DNA of 64,000 nt from Bathymodiolus brooksi (taxonomy: Eukaryota > Mollusca > Bivalvia > Mytilida > Modiolidae): contig OY804589.1 in NCBI GenBank assembly GCA_963680875.1, positions 18,248,413 to 18,312,412 on the forward strand. The letters are read 5' to 3'. Positions 55,101-61,689 of the stretch are shown here, piece by piece (position 1 is the first letter of the stretch; every line of letters starts with the position of its first letter). The translations under genes were made by a program, and so were the position numbers. Below the pieces are notes generated by a model that was given only the letters and a program-made list of their open reading frames with translations, made no database searches and was not told the origin of the DNA.

Positions 55101-57800
55101 CAATATCTTAGCACAGATAATTTTTCAGTAAATAACAGACATGTTGTCATCAAATCCTCACAAACAACACAACTCTATATTACAAAAGTAATTTATAAAC
55201 ATTTCAGTTGTCATCATCACATAAAAGAACACTTTTTGTAACAAATCTTTTTAAAATTAACATTTTATGATTCAGTTCTATAACACGAATAAAACAAGAC
55301 CTTACATGACATGTTTGATATTCCAATTTTCTTCATTTTAGAAGACATTCCTCATTCGTCACTTGAACAGTTTAGTATTTGATTGTCTTAGTTTTACTGA
55401 GGGTTTAATTACCTGTTTGTCCACTGTGGACAGTGAGGCACCTGCCTCCAATAACACCTTTGTCACATTTTTGTGGCCCTTAAGTACTGCCCAGTGTAGA
55501 GGTGTCTCACCCTAAAACAATAAATATAAAACAATATCTTAGCACAGATAATTTCTCAGTAAATAACAGACATGTTGTCATCAAATCTTCACAAGCAACA
55601 CAACTTTATATTACAAAAGTAATTTATAAACATTTCAGTTGTCATCATCACATAAAAAAACACTTTTTGCAACAAATCTTTTTAAAATTAACAATTTCTG
55701 AATCAGTTCAATCACACGATTAAAGCAAGACCTTACACGGCATGTCTGATATTTTATTTTCTTAATTTTAGATGACATTCCTCATTCGTCACTAGAAGGG
55801 TTTAATATTGGATTGTCTTCGTTTTACTGCGGGATTAATTATCTGTTTGTCCACTGTGGACAGTGAGGCCCCTTCCTCCAGTAACACCTCTGCCACATCT
55901 TTGATACCCCCAATGCTGCCATGTGTAGAGGTTTTCAGTCTTACAACAATAAATATAAAACACTATTTAAACAAACAATTTCTCAGTCAATAACAGACAT
56001 TGTGTCATCACATCTTCACTATTAACACAACTTTATATTACAATAGTAATTTATAAACAATTCCGTTGTTATCATCACATACAAAAGCCTTCTTGTAACA
56101 AATCCTTTTAAAATTAACATTTTCTGATTCAGTTTAATCACATGATTAAAACAAGACCTTACACGACGTACCTGATATTAGATGACATTCCTCATTCGTC
56201 ATTTGAAGTGTTTAAAATTTGATTGTCTTAGTTTTACTGAGGGTTTAATTACCTCATTTTCCACTGTGGATACTGAGGCATCTTCCCCCAGTAACACCTC
56301 TGTAACATCTTTGTGGCCCTGCCATGGTGCCTGGTGTAGAGGTGTCTTGCCCTAAAACAATCATTATTAAACAATATTTAAGCACAGACAATTTTTCAAA
56401 AAATAACACACATTTTGTCATCAAATCTTCACAAACAACACAATTTTATATTACAAAAGTAATCTATAAACATTTCAGTTGTCATCATCACATAAACAAA
56501 AACTTTTTGTAACAAATCTTTTTAAAATTAACATTTTCTGATTCAGTTCAATCACACAACTAAAACAAGACCTTATATGACGTGTCTGATATTCCAATTT
56601 TCTTCATTATAGATGATATTGCCCATTGGTATAAACATATTTTATTGGTATAACTCACATATATAAACAAAACAATAGCAATTCTACAATAGGATTCAGA
56701 AACAAGGAAATGTTTTTTTTAATTCTGTTTCCTTTGAAAAACATACAAGTATCACAAACAAATATATATGCATGCCGATTTAAATTTTAAAACTTGTGAG
56801 AATTATTTATACATTGAGGGAGAAAAAAATGTATGTAGCATGTAGTTGAAAGCTACACAATTTACTTCAAAATAATAATACAAAGAGATTGCATAAGATT
56901 GAAAAGGTGAACAATATTATGTAAGCATGTCGGGGTGTAAATCTTTTACTTTTTATGATAAAGGTTTGGACTGATTTAAATACTGCCTTGTTTTCTTCGT
57001 CATTTAGATTAACTGAGCCAAACATAAGTAGATTCAGTGAAATTGTTTCAGGAATGTCCAAAAGTGAGAGGAAAAGCTGTTGTCTTAGAGTCGTGTGACG
57101 CGGACAATCTAATAAGAAATGAGATACAGTTTCAGTTATTCCACAGATACAATTTGGCGATTCAACACGGTTTCTAATAAAGATATGTGCATTTAAGGCA
57201 CTACAATTCATACGTAGTCTCGCATGTAATATCTGACCTAACCTACATCCTATATAATAATGGGCTGGAACTTTATTGTTTTTAGTGTTAATAAGAGATT
57301 TAAATGAATTTAGCGATTCCAAATTACTGGTGGGAAGTGGTAAATCATTCCATGCTTTTACAGTTGAAGGCAGAAAATATTCAGAATAAAGACTAGTTCG
57401 TCACTTGAACAGCACAAGCAACCTTTCAGTAAATAACAGACATTTTGTCATCAAAAATGCACAAACAACACCACTTTATATTACAAAAGTATTCTATTAA
57501 CAATTCAGTTCTCATCATCACATAAACAATCATTTTTAAAACAAATCTTTTTTAAATTAACATTTTCGGATTCAGTTCAATCATACGATTAAAACAAGAC
57601 GGGTCTGATATGCTATTTTCTTCATTTTAGATGACGTTCCTCATTCGTCACTTGAATGGTTTAATATTTGATTGTGTTAGTTTAACTGAGGGTTTAATTA
57701 CCTGTTTCTCCACATTTGACAGTGAAGACCCTGTCTCCAGTGGCACACCCGTCACATCTTTGTGGCCCTCCCATGCTGCCCGGTGTAAAGGTGTCCTATC
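34185..57800 (-). CDS. Ankyrin-repeat gene with death-domain-like 3' exon (5' end not found)
   Basis: A multi-exon gene read right to left. It comprises an array of 99-bp exons each encoding one 33-residue ankyrin repeat (38 intact positions, 38,807-57,800), a 51-bp capping exon (36,067-36,117) and a terminal exon with a death-domain-like frame (34,248-34,549). Ankyrin repeats are helix-turn-helix scaffolds for protein recognition, and death domains are homotypic signalling modules; the combination is known in animal adaptor proteins. All array introns are phase 0, with gtaatt-type donors and tttag acceptors. The intact array alone would encode about 1,254 residues. No start codon, signal peptide or promoter is secure. 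The cap-to-death-domain junction does not preserve frame as seen. Intron insertions of a hAT element and a LINE do not touch the intact exons. Whether the locus is expressed cannot be judged here. Confidence 0.75.
34248..34549 (-). CDS. Terminal exon, death-domain-like, with in-frame TGA
   Basis: The minus strand shows a strong acceptor: a long T-rich tract ending in gtaattttag just above 34,549. The frame ending in TAA at 34,248 encodes about 93 residues with a six-helix amphipathic pattern. It begins [17 protein letters not shown] and includes [20 protein letters not shown] near residues 56-75, matching the W...(T)L.. helix 5/6 signature of death domains. Between the strong acceptor and the domain, the same frame contains TGA at 34,530-34,532 (context LEPEK-stop-DFVL). 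A TGG-to-TGA change would explain it. The alternative is use of a later AG: one at 34,528-34,529, right after the TGA, or one about ten bases further downstream. This frame needs a phase-1 upstream intron, whereas the capping exon ends in phase 0. Family assignment is by pattern only. Confidence 0.5.
34662..35532. repeat. 51-bp minisatellite (with 45-bp variants), about 17 copies
   Basis: The unit core on + is atggtagctgtcatggtcat followed by gattgtatgatagtag and ttacttctac. Some copies lack ggtcat and are 45 bp. Both lengths are multiples of 3, so long frames stay open on both strands (152 and 88 residues on +, 120 and 177 on -), each with a 17-residue periodicity. No codon bias, flanking splice sites or recognisable fold supports translation. 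It sits in the intron between the capping and terminal exons of the minus-strand gene. Confidence 0.93.
35533..35800. repeat. Dispersed repeat(s) of molluscan type
   Basis: A gtgagtgaatgattg lead is followed by tttaacgccaactcagcaat and tcagctatatcatggcg. A second module from about 35,655 has gccgagttggatttttatag and cgccccactcggacacat. I recognise both as resembling abundant dispersed repeats in gastropod and bivalve genomes; this is recall, not a search result. The 95-residue + frame starting at 35,667 is repeat-derived and not credible as a gene. Confidence 0.45.
35801..36066. other. Intron sequence, nothing recognised
   Basis: AT-rich sequence without a convincing exon. A T-rich acceptor-like site on minus at about 36,042-36,055 leads into a frame that stops after four codons. 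The stretch cggagggacagacgctgaac resembles the tail of a dispersed repeat. Confidence 0.5.
36067..36117 (-). CDS. C-terminal ankyrin capping exon, 17 residues
   Basis: On minus, acceptor gtatttacag and donor gtaagc bracket 51 bp reading [17 protein letters not shown]. This matches the first half of an ankyrin repeat (G-x-T-P-x-D-L-A) followed by a truncated helix ending in QLI, typical of C-terminal caps. Both flanking introns are phase 0, so it joins directly to the DKQ end of exon A1 (38,807-38,905). It therefore marks the end of the repeat domain. Confidence 0.8.
36118..38384. other. Long intron between exon A1 and the cap; low-complexity tracts
   Basis: No exon is supported here. Around 36,440-36,560 the sequence (accttccatagatgattctt, ttcagaggggaag) resembles a dispersed molluscan repeat and carries a 111-residue minus frame I do not trust. 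At 37,769-37,807 lies a TA microsatellite followed by T and then 14 G. A splice-site-flanked 40-bp segment at 37,034-37,073 on minus has stops in every usable frame. Confidence 0.5.
38807..38905 (-). CDS. Ankyrin exon A1 (3'-most repeat)
   Basis: 99 bp between a gtcttag acceptor and gtaatg donor. Residues 1-6 are GETPLH, position 7 is W, 10-11 are LK, and the end is STLDKQ. It splices in phase 0 to the 17-residue capping exon. Confidence 0.9.
39218..39316 (-). CDS. Ankyrin exon A2
   Basis: 99 bp, phase 0 both sides, canonical splice sites. GETPLH start, position 7 W, 10-11 RK, end STVGKQ. The VGKQ ending marks a subtype shared with A6, A11 and A18. Confidence 0.9.
39650..39748 (-). CDS. Ankyrin exon A3 (M/LGG subtype)
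   Basis: 99 bp, intact. [18 protein letters not shown] start, end SKVDTQ. This is an intact member of the subtype with LGG in place of the usual xxGH turn, to which the three dead exons also belong. Confidence 0.88.
40076..40174 (-). CDS. Ankyrin exon A4
   Basis: 99 bp, phase 0, canonical sites. GETPLH, position 7 W, 10-13 RKGY, VTDV instead of VTEV, end STVDKQ. Confidence 0.9.
40508..40606 (-). CDS. Ankyrin exon A5
   Basis: 99 bp, canonical sites. [14 protein letters not shown] start, end STVDKQ. Alanine 9 is replaced by valine, a conservative core change. Confidence 0.9.
40935..41033 (-). CDS. Ankyrin exon A6
   Basis: 99 bp, canonical sites. [14 protein letters not shown] start, end STVGKQ. 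Confidence 0.9.
41367..41465 (-). CDS. Ankyrin exon A7
   Basis: 99 bp, donor gtagtt. [18 protein letters not shown] start, end STVDKQ. Confidence 0.9.
41795..41893 (-). CDS. Ankyrin exon A8
   Basis: 99 bp with donor gtaagt, the best match to consensus in the array. [16 protein letters not shown] start, end TTVGKH; the last codon is CAT rather than CAG. Confidence 0.9.
42225..42323 (-). CDS. Ankyrin exon A9
   Basis: 99 bp, canonical sites. [18 protein letters not shown] start, end STVGKD. H13 is replaced by N. Confidence 0.88.
42657..42755 (-). CDS. Ankyrin exon A10
   Basis: 99 bp, canonical sites. [18 protein letters not shown] start, end SAVDKQ. Confidence 0.9.
43086..43184 (-). CDS. Ankyrin exon A11
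   Basis: 99 bp, canonical sites. [18 protein letters not shown] start, end STVGKQ. The intron upstream of it (towards A12) holds the hAT insertion. Confidence 0.9.
43709..43789 (+). pseudogene. hAT transposase N-terminal remnant (BED-like start)
   Basis: A 26-codon frame starts MKMPPPT and continues [19 protein letters not shown] to a stop. The S-K-V-W-x-F-F and paired cysteine spacing match the first strand of a BED zinc finger, the usual DNA-binding start of hAT transposases. The rest of the finger and the catalytic RNase-H-like core are missing. Confidence 0.65.
43810..44001 (+). pseudogene. hAT transposase C-terminal remnant (dimerisation region)
   Basis: 63 open codons preceded by an in-frame stop. 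The segment [20 protein letters not shown] followed by an AG..V...LGNRLSS-like stretch is the hallmark of the hAT C-terminal dimerisation domain (consensus Y/L-A-x-P-x-T-S-x-x-S-E-R-x-F-S). The catalytic region that should precede it is absent, so the fragment cannot transpose alone. It lies about 20 bp after the BED remnant, placing one large internal deletion between them. Confidence 0.9.
44483..44581 (-). CDS. Ankyrin exon A12
   Basis: 99 bp, canonical sites. [18 protein letters not shown] start, end STLDKH. The unit upstream of it has a 29-bp tandem duplication (ttcttcagcttagatga twice near 44,830-44,880) giving 458-bp spacing. Confidence 0.9.
44941..45039 (-). CDS. Ankyrin exon A13
   Basis: 99 bp, canonical sites. 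[18 protein letters not shown] start, end STVDKQ. Confidence 0.9.
45370..45468 (-). CDS. Ankyrin exon A14
   Basis: 99 bp, canonical sites. [18 protein letters not shown] start, end STVGKH. Confidence 0.9.
45801..45899 (-). CDS. Ankyrin exon A15
   Basis: 99 bp, canonical sites. [18 protein letters not shown] start, end STVDKQ. Its protein is identical to that of A17 by my reading. Confidence 0.92.
46231..46329 (-). CDS. Ankyrin exon A16
   Basis: 99 bp; acceptor gtttcag instead of ttttag. [18 protein letters not shown] start, then VLLGAGA with G at position 22 where most exons have E, end STVDKQ. Confidence 0.9.
46660..46758 (-). CDS. Ankyrin exon A17
   Basis: 99 bp, canonical sites. [18 protein letters not shown] start, end STVDKQ; the same predicted protein as A15. 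Confidence 0.92.
47090..47188 (-). CDS. Ankyrin exon A18
   Basis: 99 bp, canonical sites. [18 protein letters not shown] start, end STVGKQ. Proline 4 of the TPLH turn is serine here. Confidence 0.88.
47520..47618 (-). CDS. Ankyrin exon A19
   Basis: 99 bp; acceptor gcattag. [18 protein letters not shown] start, end STVDKQ. It lies only 337 bp before A20 on the + axis because of an intron deletion also seen between A22 and A23. Confidence 0.9.
47857..47955 (-). CDS. Ankyrin exon A20 (M/LGG subtype)
   Basis: 99 bp; acceptor gtttgag, donor gtaatt. [18 protein letters not shown] start, end STVVKE. Same subtype as A3 and A31; open but diverged at A9 and D31. Confidence 0.8.
48268..48366 (-). CDS. 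Ankyrin exon A21
   Basis: 99 bp, donor gtaact. [18 protein letters not shown] start, [11 protein letters not shown] end. Confidence 0.9.
48697..48795 (-). CDS. Ankyrin exon A22
   Basis: 99 bp, canonical sites. [18 protein letters not shown] start, end STVDKQ. It differs from A19 only at position 7 in protein, consistent with duplication of the A19-A20 segment. Confidence 0.9.
49035..49132 (-). pseudogene. Dead ankyrin exon A23
   Basis: 98 bp, M/LGG subtype. It has four separate lesions. The donor reads CAG-ataatt (GT to AT). The acceptor TAG is changed to TAA. Codon 2 is TGA where A31 has TGG. One base is lost in the C run near the LGG turn. Skipping it would keep frame because the neighbouring introns are phase 0. 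Confidence 0.85.
49445..49543 (-). CDS. Ankyrin exon A24
   Basis: 99 bp, donor gtaaat. [18 protein letters not shown] start, end STVDKE. Confidence 0.9.
49876..49974 (-). CDS. Ankyrin exon A25
   Basis: 99 bp, canonical sites. [18 protein letters not shown] start, end STVDKQ. Confidence 0.9.
50306..50403 (-). pseudogene. Dead ankyrin exon A26
   Basis: 98 bp. It shows the same lesions as A23: donor GT to AT, acceptor changed to TAA, TGA at codon 2 and a 1-base loss in the C run. Shared lesions mean the dead exon was itself duplicated. Confidence 0.85.
50715..50813 (-). CDS. Ankyrin exon A27
   Basis: 99 bp, donor gtaaat as in A24. [18 protein letters not shown] start, end SSVDKE. D15 is replaced by G. 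Confidence 0.88.
51146..51244 (-). CDS. Ankyrin exon A28
   Basis: 99 bp, canonical sites. [18 protein letters not shown] start, [11 protein letters not shown] end. Confidence 0.88.
51576..51674 (-). CDS. Ankyrin exon A29
   Basis: 99 bp, canonical sites. [18 protein letters not shown] start, end STVDKQ; the same predicted protein as A35. Confidence 0.9.
52005..52103 (-). CDS. Ankyrin exon A30
   Basis: 99 bp, canonical sites. [18 protein letters not shown] start, VLLGAGA, end STVDKE. H13 is replaced by Q. Confidence 0.88.
52435..52533 (-). CDS. Ankyrin exon A31 (M/LGG subtype, intact)
   Basis: 99 bp, donor gtaatt, acceptor gttttag. [18 protein letters not shown] start, end STVDKQ. It is the closest intact relative of the dead exons A23, A26 and A39, with TGG where they carry TGA. 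Confidence 0.9.
52864..52962 (-). CDS. Ankyrin exon A32
   Basis: 99 bp; acceptor gttatag. [18 protein letters not shown] start, end STVDKQ. Confidence 0.9.
53280..53378 (-). CDS. Ankyrin exon A33
   Basis: 99 bp, canonical sites. [18 protein letters not shown] start, end STVGKK (last codon AAG). Confidence 0.9.
53712..53810 (-). CDS. Ankyrin exon A34
   Basis: 99 bp; last codon CAA, so the donor context is CAA-gtaatt. [18 protein letters not shown] start, [14 protein letters not shown] end. Confidence 0.85.
54141..54239 (-). CDS. Ankyrin exon A35
   Basis: 99 bp, canonical sites. [18 protein letters not shown] start, end STVDKQ; the same predicted protein as A29. Confidence 0.9.
54570..54668 (-). 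CDS. Ankyrin exon A36 (diverged)
   Basis: 99 bp; acceptor gtcttag. [18 protein letters not shown] start, [11 protein letters not shown] end. Loss of the L5 core residue (Q) and other changes suggest relaxed constraint or an older copy. Confidence 0.82.
54982..55080 (-). CDS. Ankyrin exon A37
   Basis: 99 bp, canonical sites. [18 protein letters not shown] start, end STVDKQ. Confidence 0.9.
55413..55511 (-). CDS. Ankyrin exon A38
   Basis: 99 bp, canonical sites. [18 protein letters not shown] start, end STVDKQ. Confidence 0.9.
55843..55940 (-). pseudogene. Dead ankyrin exon A39
   Basis: 98 bp. Donor AT, acceptor TAA and codon-2 TGA as in A23 and A26, with the same C-run shortening and an extra gttttc change near the start. 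It is the third copy of the same dead exon. Confidence 0.85.
56253..56351 (-). CDS. Ankyrin exon A40 (diverged)
   Basis: 99 bp, donor gtaatt. [18 protein letters not shown] start, [15 protein letters not shown] end. A9 to P and AG to ED at 23-24 disturb the helix and turn, so the fold of this repeat is uncertain. Confidence 0.82.
56628..57396 (-). mobile_element. 5'-truncated LINE, 3' end only
   Basis: Inserted between cccatt and ttcgtcacttgaac of an array intron. The minus strand holds the C-terminal part of a non-LTR retrotransposon ORF, about 240 bp of 3' region and an AATAAA near the end (+ tttatt at 56,640-56,645). The 5' truncation is typical of incomplete target-primed reverse transcription. 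Only about 2 bp of target overlap is visible. The clade is not determined. Confidence 0.8.
56867..57394 (-). pseudogene. LINE ORF2 C-terminal fragment (176 codons)
   Basis: Open from the truncation point to a stop. Near its start [17 protein letters not shown] matches the tail motif of many LINE ORFs, and further on [19 protein letters not shown] forms a CxC...H...C zinc-knuckle-like motif common at LINE ORF2 ends. The endonuclease and reverse-transcriptase domains are missing, so it is not functional. Confidence 0.85.
57397..57690 (-). repeat. Array unit that lost its exon
   Basis: After the LINE, ttcgtcacttgaacag jumps directly to cacaagcaacctttcagtaa, i.e. from the sequence normally left of an exon to that normally right of one. 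The exon and about 100 bp of flanks are missing. The rest of the unit is ordinary intron. Confidence 0.75.
57702..57800 (-). CDS. Ankyrin exon A41 (5'-most repeat seen)
   Basis: 99 bp, donor gtaatt, acceptor gttttag. [18 protein letters not shown] start, then VPLETGSSL and end SNVEKQ. L20 is P, which is unusual in helix 2. No further ankyrin exon is visible to the right, so upstream coding exons lie beyond 58 kb or outside the window. Confidence 0.85.
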
Positions 57801-58235
57801 CTAAAACAATAAATATAAAACAATATTTAAAATAACAATTTCTCAATAAATAACCGACATCTTGTCATCAAATCTTTGCAATTAACACAACTTTACATTA
57901 CAAAAGTATTTTATAAACATATCAGTTATCATCACATTGAAAATCATTGTTTGTAACAAATCTTTTTAAAATTAACATTTTCTGATTCAGTTCAATCACA
58001 CGATTAAAACAAGAACTTACACGATGAGTCTGATATTTTATTTTCTTCATTTTAGATGACATTCCTCATTCGTCACTTGAAGGGTCAGTTTTTCCCCAAA
58101 AATTACCAAATATTTTTTTTTTGTAAGATATCATTGTTAAAATTAACATTTTCTTATTCAGTTCAATCAGATGATTAAAACAAGACTCCACACGAGATGC
58201 CTGACATTTTATTTTCTTCATTTTAGATGACATTC

Positions 58236-58914
58236 AACCTATTTGATCCACTATAATGTACAGCATCAGTCGCTTCTTATAAACTTGATATGCGGATTCC
58301 TAGACTACTCCAACGTCCGTATCCGTTATATCTATATCGGGTTCCAGTCGGGTTAAACTACATAGTTGTCACTTGCTATAGTGAGTCTTATTAGGGATGT
58401 AGCACAGGATGACATTGCACTACATTACTCGACTTAACTCCGCTGTGCATGCCACACGGGGTCACATATTATTAATTGTTGGGTTAATATAATTGATCAT
58501 TTGTCAATACAAACTAAAGGACATTCCAAATTTTTACTTATACTATATTTTCTGCAAGAATAAAGCAAGCTTAAAAATTTAATAAAAATCGCGCAGACAA
58601 AAGCTCGAACAATCACATGTAATTCATCTATCGTATCGAACACACCTCTTACCTATTTATAGAAAATTAATAATTAAAGGGTTTGAATTTTCACCATCTC
58701 AACAGCATTTTCGTGTGTTTGGAAATACAGCTGTTTCACAAAGTAACTAGATTCAATGCATTTTTTTTTAAACTTTATGGTACCGTTATCTGGGAATGAC
58801 CAAATTAAGAAAGTACCAATGGCATATGTGAAATAACAAAGGAATCGCTGGAGTATGTCCATTGGGAAATACATATGCAACAATTTGCTTTCATATAAAA
58901 AAATATATCAGAAT
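58236..58914. other. Unique AT-rich sequence, nothing recognised
   Basis: The array ends near 58,235. The following sequence has no repeat period and no credible exon. A 69-residue minus frame at 58,674-58,883 has no recognisable motif. Confidence 0.5.
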
Positions 58915-59176
58915 TCAAGTTTGTTTGTTTGTTTGATGCTGTCTAACGCCACTTTCAACAATATTTCATTGATATCGTGGCTGTCAGTTTTATTGGTTAA
59001 GGAAACCGGAGTAACCGGAGAAAACTACCGACCTGTAGCAAGGCACTGATAAACTTTGTCAAATAATATTGTACACCTCTCCCTGATCGAGATTCGAACT
59101 CACATCAGTGGTGATAGGCACTGATTACATAGATAGTGGTAAATCCAACTATCATACGATCACGGCCACGACACCT
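58915..59176. repeat. Dispersed repeat of molluscan type
   Basis: The head tgctgtctaacgccac is related to that at 35,559. It is followed by ggaaaccggagtaaccgg, agaaaactaccgacctgtag and a tail cacggccacgacacctgctc. I associate this module order with dispersed repeats of molluscs. The similarity is recalled, not searched. Confidence 0.45.
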
Positions 59177-60014
59177 GCTCACACAATTTAAGTAGCATAA
59201 GGTCCAATTACTGCATTATAGTTTTGTAATCGTCTATATTCCGATCCCAGAGAATCAAATGGTCAGTTTCTGTCTAAAATTTTGGACTTATTCTTAAATT
59301 AAAAAAAATCGACATTATAATCTTGAAATTTCTACTTTTTAAATCTCTAAAAATGTGACTGCATTTCGTTAAATTCGATGTTTTCTGTACATATTGCATA
59401 TGCAGTGGCGTAGCAAAGTCGAGAAATGGGGAGCTCTTAGATTGAGCATAAAGGGGAAAAGCTTGCAAAACTGACAAGCAAAAAAAAAAGAAAAGCAAAA
59501 ACAAAAACAACAAACAAATAAACAAACAAACAAACAAAAAGGCTTTAAACCTCTTGGTAATTTAACATTGTTTGCTGCTATGCTGTCAATTCAGTTAATA
59601 ATTAATTTTTTGCCATAGAGGGTAAAATAGTCCCCCTTTCTTTCATCCACTTTCCAAAGGGTTGGGTGTCCTTCTATGCCCATGGTTTAAGTGCAGTGCA
59701 TTAAAAATGTAACGAGGTCGGCAATGGGCGATGGAGGTGTCTCAAAAGGGTCCAGATTGCATTGCTTGGAATGGCGGTGTTGGTGTGTAGTTCGGAGATT
59801 GAAGCTGACGATAATTCGAACATGGAAATTTGCAATAAAAACCAATGCATGTATTTTATTTCAACGTTGAACTGTAACCACATTCGTCAAATACAAAAGT
59901 CCAAACATTGTCCATAATACATGAATTTTGTGTATATATTTACAACATTTGTCTTTCTTGATAAACCTCCCCCCCCCCCCCCCCCCAATATTACTGTTTT
60001 CGTAATTTTTGCTT
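59177..60014. other. Non-coding stretch with simple repeats
   Basis: It contains a CAAA-rich microsatellite (59,479-59,540) and an 18-base C run (59,969-59,986). The phrase cagtggcgtagcaaag at 59,403 resembles the end of a widespread invertebrate DNA repeat. No exon is supported. Confidence 0.5.
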
Positions 60015-60278
60015 AAGGAACGACCATTTTACTTGTAGGGAGTGATGTATGTTTGTTTGTTAAACAAAAATGTTCCCAAAGTATATGAAAAATTTAAAAA
60101 ATATCTTGACCTGAAAGATACAAAGCTTATATGACCCTCCAGTTTCAAAATAAATTTAGAAAAAATCCAATAAAATTAGCTGATTTTTCATATAAAAAAT
60201 ATTTTTGTTTCGGGTCATAAAAATTTCTGGTTCGAAAAAAAACACAGACACCCTCTAAATATTAAATGGTCGTCCTCT
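60015..60278. mobile_element. Possible MITE, ~264 bp
   Basis: The left end aaggaacgaccatttta and the right end (read inward) agaggacgaccatttaa form imperfect terminal inverted repeats sharing acgaccattt. The interior is AT-rich without an ORF. No clean target duplication was found, so the class is open. Confidence 0.45.
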
Positions 60279-61689
60279 AATCCTCATTATGAACAAATTT
60301 TCATTAAAGCTTGGATGTAAATAAAAAAAAATACTTATAACGGAAAGTCAATATTGTTTTCTTTTAATTTTCATCAAGGTTAAATACGTGAACAAATGTT
60401 CAAAACATCTAATCAGTTAGATTTCTTTTGGTGACCGTGTATGTTTTTGAAAATATTGCCATCATGATATCGACTTGAACATATTTTCTTCCTGCCAGTT
60501 ACAGTGATTAACTTGTGTGGTGTTTTTTCCCAAATCGGATGTATTCGGACGTGTTTTTTGATTTTGCGTTAATTTAGCTGCCCCCTGGGGGTATGTCCTT
60601 GTAAAGTAACATATACTTTGGAAACCATGATGCATCGATATCCTTCCATTCGACAAACTGTCTCTTCTAATTTTGCTAACATATTTTTAACATTCTTTAA
60701 TTTATTTGCGGAGACAGAGAAATGTGATTTAATCATCATAGTTTTGAAAATTAAATTATATTCCTTCCAAGCTAAATCAATAAATTAAATTTGGACTGAT
60801 TTTGGTGTTTTAAAATCTATGAATAAACATAATTGCTATGGTCAAGGTCACAAACTTAAGTCGAGATAAGTAAAAGAATTGGCGGGAAATCTTGACATAA
60901 CGAGCTTCATCTTACCAAAACGAGTGCACCTCAGTTATTTCTACCGATAAATCATGTTTTGCTAAACATGAGTAACGGAAATTGTATTTCATCAGCAATA
61001 TGTTCTAATATATACTTCAGAATTGTATACTACAACGATAAAACCACGCATCTCGCCTTTATCAAAAACTATCAATAAAAGATCACCATACGTTCGTATG
61101 GAGAGGATTTATATAGGCTATTGATTGCTATCCAATCCATTTCATTTATTTATGAATAAAATATGCTTAAAATGAAAAAAATACGTTCGTACGTCGAGTA
61201 ATGTAGGTATGTCAATTTGTGCAACGGGAGTTGGTCAATTTGACCATTAATTTTGGGAACCATTGCCATATTCTTCAGAAAAAAAAATCTAATAGACAAG
61301 ATGATAGTCTACACCCTTCTAAAATCCATTTAGTAATTTGTTTCTTCTCTGAATGTATAGAGCAGCTAAAACCCTTATGTGCGTCTAATCACAGGGGCTT
61401 GTTACGAATTTAGCCGATAGCATTTTACAAATGTAAGTGTGTCGATTGGGGGGATGACTACCCCATCTCGTAGTCGCTGAGTTTGACTTCCAAAGAAATT
61501 GTCTGCTCTGCATGTATATCCAGTTCTCCGAAGTCAAATTCAAATCTCAACGACGCTAGCGACTACCAGAGAAATTGATAGCCTAAAAGAGCTTTCACTT
61601 TACCTATGCAAGTTTATACGCTCCCGAATGGAGCGTTAATGGTAGAAGTATGAACATACTAATGCACTTCAAAATGTTCAACAACATGG
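60279..61689. other. Mostly unique sequence, nothing coding recognised
   Basis: Short frames only. An imperfect fold-back lies at 61,470-61,580: gtagtcgct...tttgacttc against its complement gaagtcaaa...agcgactac. Confidence 0.45.

Larger units (their letters stand above)
38385..58235 (-). repeat. Tandem array of ~430-bp exon-intron units
   Basis: Spacing between successive exon starts is almost always 409-432 bp. Exceptions are 337-338 bp (two units sharing an intron deletion), 458 bp (a local 29-bp duplication near 44,830-44,880) and two enlarged by transposon insertion. Introns of ~331 bp are about as conserved as exons, with shared blocks such as gttgtcatcatcacataaaa and gattcagttcaatcacacg on +. 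That implies recent duplication or conversion. Exonless, partly deleted units occur at the left edge (38,385-38,790), at 57,397-57,690 and at 57,801-58,235. Confidence 0.95.

Noticed and set aside
39238..56512. Many + strand frames of 60-97 residues starting MRLLPP or MRPLPP
   Set aside because: They are antisense to the ankyrin exons and recur once per array unit. The minus strand has splice sites and a perfect ankyrin repeat, while the + frames have no family signature.
61094..61109. Near-palindrome ccatacgttcgtatgg
   Set aside because: Short, imperfect at its centre, and with no flanking context to suggest an operator or element end.
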